Part shown: one piece after another, positions 32,335 through 34,090 of the stretch | Layout of the letters: the number at the start of each line of letters is the position of its first letter | Numbering within the stretch: position 1 is the stretch's first letter | DNA from: JBKEDH01 sp047975295 | GTDB taxonomy: Bacteria > Bacteroidota > Bacteroidia > Flavobacteriales > Flavobacteriaceae | Direction of reading: 5' to 3' | Length of the DNA: 34,090 bases | Assembly: GCA_047975295.1 (NCBI GenBank) | Contig: JBKEDH010000099.1 | Coordinates: 1-34,090, forward strand | The notes under the pieces: generated by a model | Seen by the model: only the letters and a program-made list of their open reading frames with translations | Database searches by the model: none | What the model was told of the DNA's origin: nothing | Program-made: the position numbers and the translations under genes

Positions 32335-33405
32335 ATGAGTAAAGATTCGCAACCAACACAGCAGTCGGAAGAAGTCGATTTAGGACAGTTATTTAAAATT
32401 ATAGGTAAAGGTTTTAGTAATCTGTTCAATTTTATAGGTAGTATTTTTGTAGGGCTATTTAATGTTGTTATTTTATTGTTACAGCATTTTTTTAAACGCT
32501 TCTTTTGGTATGCAGGAGCTGTTGTTATTGGGGTTGGTGTAGGATTTTTAATCGATAAAACTACCGATAAAAATTATGGTGCCAATATGTATATTGAGAC
32601 CAATTTTAACTCGGCACGTCAGGTTTACGAAAATTTGAAAGAGTTTCATCAATTGGCCAATATTGATAGGGATTCTCTTGAATTGGCAAAACGTCTTAAT
32701 ATAACACCTCTTGAAGCTTCAAAATTAAAAGGATTTTATATTGAACCTGATTTTGATGAGAATACAGTTGTTGAAATGTATTCTGAGTTTTATACTAAAC
32801 TGGACTCATTATCCAGAATAGAAATGACCTATGATAGATACAAGGAATCACTTAATATATATAGTTATAATATTCATAAAATAGGAGTGATCGCTACTGA
32901 TAAATTCCTGTTTGAAAAAATTGAAAAAGCATTTATAAACAATCTTTCCAATAACCCATATTTGGATGAATTGGTAGAAGTTAATACCGAAAATTTAAAG
33001 CGCCAAGATACAACTTTAAGAACGCAGGTGCAGAAAACAGACTCGTTAGTGTCCGAATACTTAAAAATAAGGATTAATGAGTCTAAAAAGAAACCCATAC
33101 CGGGAGCAGGAACTAATCTGTATATGGGCAATGCCGAATCGACCAACTTAATTATGGATGAATCTAAAATTATTGATAAGCGTTTAATTTTAGAAGAACA
33201 AAGAAGAGATATCTATAAAGCCATGGTGGAACAAAATAAAGCTGTTAATGTTTTGTCTGGCTTCCCAACAACAGGTTACGATGTTAGTTCTTGGACAGAT
33301 AAGAAGAAATTTGTTATACCTTTATTGCTTACGGCCATCACTTTAATTGGTTTTTCGTTATTTGGTATTGTGAAATTTTTAAAAGCACAGGAAAACAAAC
33401 GTTAA
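32335..33405 (+). CDS. Wzz-like polysaccharide chain-length determinant
   Basis: A 356-residue inner-membrane protein with the Wzz layout: hydrophobic N-terminal segments (about 32-72), a large periplasmic coiled region (about 80-320), and a C-terminal membrane helix at about 326-349 ('FVIPLLLTAITLIGFSLFG'). Such proteins set the length of O-antigen or exopolysaccharide chains. The sequence is weakly conserved, so the call rests on topology and the gene position three bases ahead of rfbB. It follows the DUF6909-type gene by 13 bases. Confidence 0.7.
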   Translation: MSKDSQPTQQSEEVDLGQLFKIIGKGFSNLFNFIGSIFVGLFNVVILLLQHFFKRFFWYAGAVVIGVGVGFLIDKTTDKNYGANMYIETNFNSARQVYENLKEFHQLANIDRDSLELAKRLNITPLEASKLKGFYIEPDFDENTVVEMYSEFYTKLDSLSRIEMTYDRYKESLNIYSYNIHKIGVIATDKFLFEKIEKAFINNLSNNPYLDELVEVNTENLKRQDTTLRTQVQKTDSLVSEYLKIRINESKKKPIPGAGTNLYMGNAESTNLIMDESKIIDKRLILEEQRRDIYKAMVEQNKAVNVLSGFPTTGYDVSSWTDKKKFVIPLLLTAITLIGFSLFGIVKFLKAQENKR

Positions 33406-33408
33406 GTT

Positions 33409-34090
33409 ATGACTATTTTAATAACAGGAGGAGCAGGTTTTATTGGGTCGCATGTGGTACGTCTCTTTGTTGATAAATATAAAGATTATAGTATCTTTAA
33501 TTTAGATGCACTTACCTATGCCGGAAACCTTGAAAATTTAAAAGATATTGAAAAGGCTCCAAATTATACCTTTATAAAAGGCGACATTACCGATGAGGTT
33601 TTTATTAACAAACTCTTTAAAAAATATCTGTTTGATGGCGTTATCCACCTTGCTGCCGAATCGCATGTCGACCGATCCATTACCGATCCGCTTGCATTTG
33701 TAAAAACCAATGTAATAGGCACTATGGTACTTTTAAATGCCTTTAAAAATATATGGCAGGGTAATTTTGAGAGCAAATTGTTCTATCACATAAGTACCGA
33801 TGAGGTTTATGGAACACTTGGAGAAATAGGGTTGTTCGAGGAAACAACAGCGTACGATCCGAATTCTCCATACTCGGCTTCAAAAGCAAGTTCCGATCAT
33901 TTTGTACGCGCCTATGGTGAAACCTATGGCATGCCTTACGTTATTACTAATTGCTCCAATAATTACGGACAAAACCAGTTTCCGGAGAAATTGATTCCTT
34001 TGTTCATCAATAATATTATCAACAATAAGCCATTACCCGTTTATGGCGATGGCAATTATACCCGCGATTGGCTATATGTACAGGATCATG
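33409..34090 (+). CDS. rfbB: dTDP-glucose 4,6-dehydratase, 5' part
   Basis: The frame is open from ATG 33409 to the window end (227 full codons plus one base); the 3' part is outside. It is an extended SDR enzyme that makes dTDP-4-keto-6-deoxyglucose for rhamnose and related sugars. Marks: NAD-binding 'GGAGFIGSH' at 7-15, 'DALTYAGNLENL', 'HLAAESHVDRSI', 'STDEVYG' and the catalytic 'YSASKASSDH' (Tyr and Lys of YxxxK), then 'NNYGQNQFPEKLIPLF' and 'YGDGNYTRDWLYV'. It follows the Wzz-like gene by three bases, so a surface-polysaccharide locus probably continues to the right. Confidence 0.96.
   Translation, partial: MTILITGGAGFIGSHVVRLFVDKYKDYSIFNLDALTYAGNLENLKDIEKAPNYTFIKGDITDEVFINKLFKKYLFDGVIHLAAESHVDRSITDPLAFVKTNVIGTMVLLNAFKNIWQGNFESKLFYHISTDEVYGTLGEIGLFEETTAYDPNSPYSASKASSDHFVRAYGETYGMPYVITNCSNNYGQNQFPEKLIPLFINNIINNKPLPVYGDGNYTRDWLYVQDH

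Overview
The window is a chromosomal stretch of a Bacteroidota bacterium, most likely a member of the Flavobacteriaceae. The evidence is a SusC/SusD pair, low GC content, many relaxed lipoprotein signal peptides, promoters of the TAnnTTTG type, and lineage-typical families (DUF4837 lipoprotein, DUF6909-like protein, bacterial GH3-type protein, HopJ-type protein). I cannot name the species. No tRNA, rRNA, CRISPR array, transposase or prophage gene was seen.

Layout. 1-7397 (+) is the end of a polysaccharide utilisation locus: 3' part of a SusC porin, SusD, a cytoplasmic GH130 enzyme, an MFS permease and a large lipoprotein. The GH130/permease pair suggests import and intracellular cleavage of a beta-mannoside. 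7428-9159 (-) holds alr and tdk, overlapping. 9264-12192 (+) holds an unknown protein, rsmI, a cysteine-rich secreted protein, a HopJ-like protein and a uracil-DNA glycosylase-like protein. 12193-12661 has no gene but ends in a regulatory region with an FNR-like box. 12662-14996 (+) is a cupin, an azurin lipoprotein, a methyltransferase and a Crp/Fnr regulator. Divergent trpS (-) and plsC (+) follow. 16789-17105 carries a palindromic repeat element and a bidirectional terminator.

17106-19501 (-) is an envelope-stress type operon: lipoprotein, ECF sigma factor, and a protein with an N-terminal anti-sigma-like region, one membrane helix, a long linker and a C-terminal outer-membrane barrel. recA (-) follows. 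20909-23634 (+) groups trhO, a trhP-like U32 protein and a coupled ferredoxin, so both known routes to tRNA 5-hydroxyuridine appear side by side. Then come pgk, an MltD-like transglycosylase with a DUF4837 lipoprotein, tatA (-), an M23 peptidase with a GH3-type protein, and a two-domain protein whose C-terminal half resembles nucleosidases. The window ends at the start of a surface polysaccharide locus (Wzz-like protein and partial rfbB).

The most interesting points are the azurin/Crp module with two copies of a near-identical dyad, the TrhO/TrhP/ferredoxin grouping, the trans-envelope anti-sigma candidate, the nucleosidase-like half of the DUF6909-type protein, and a three-copy dispersed palindrome family, one copy of which runs into a start codon.
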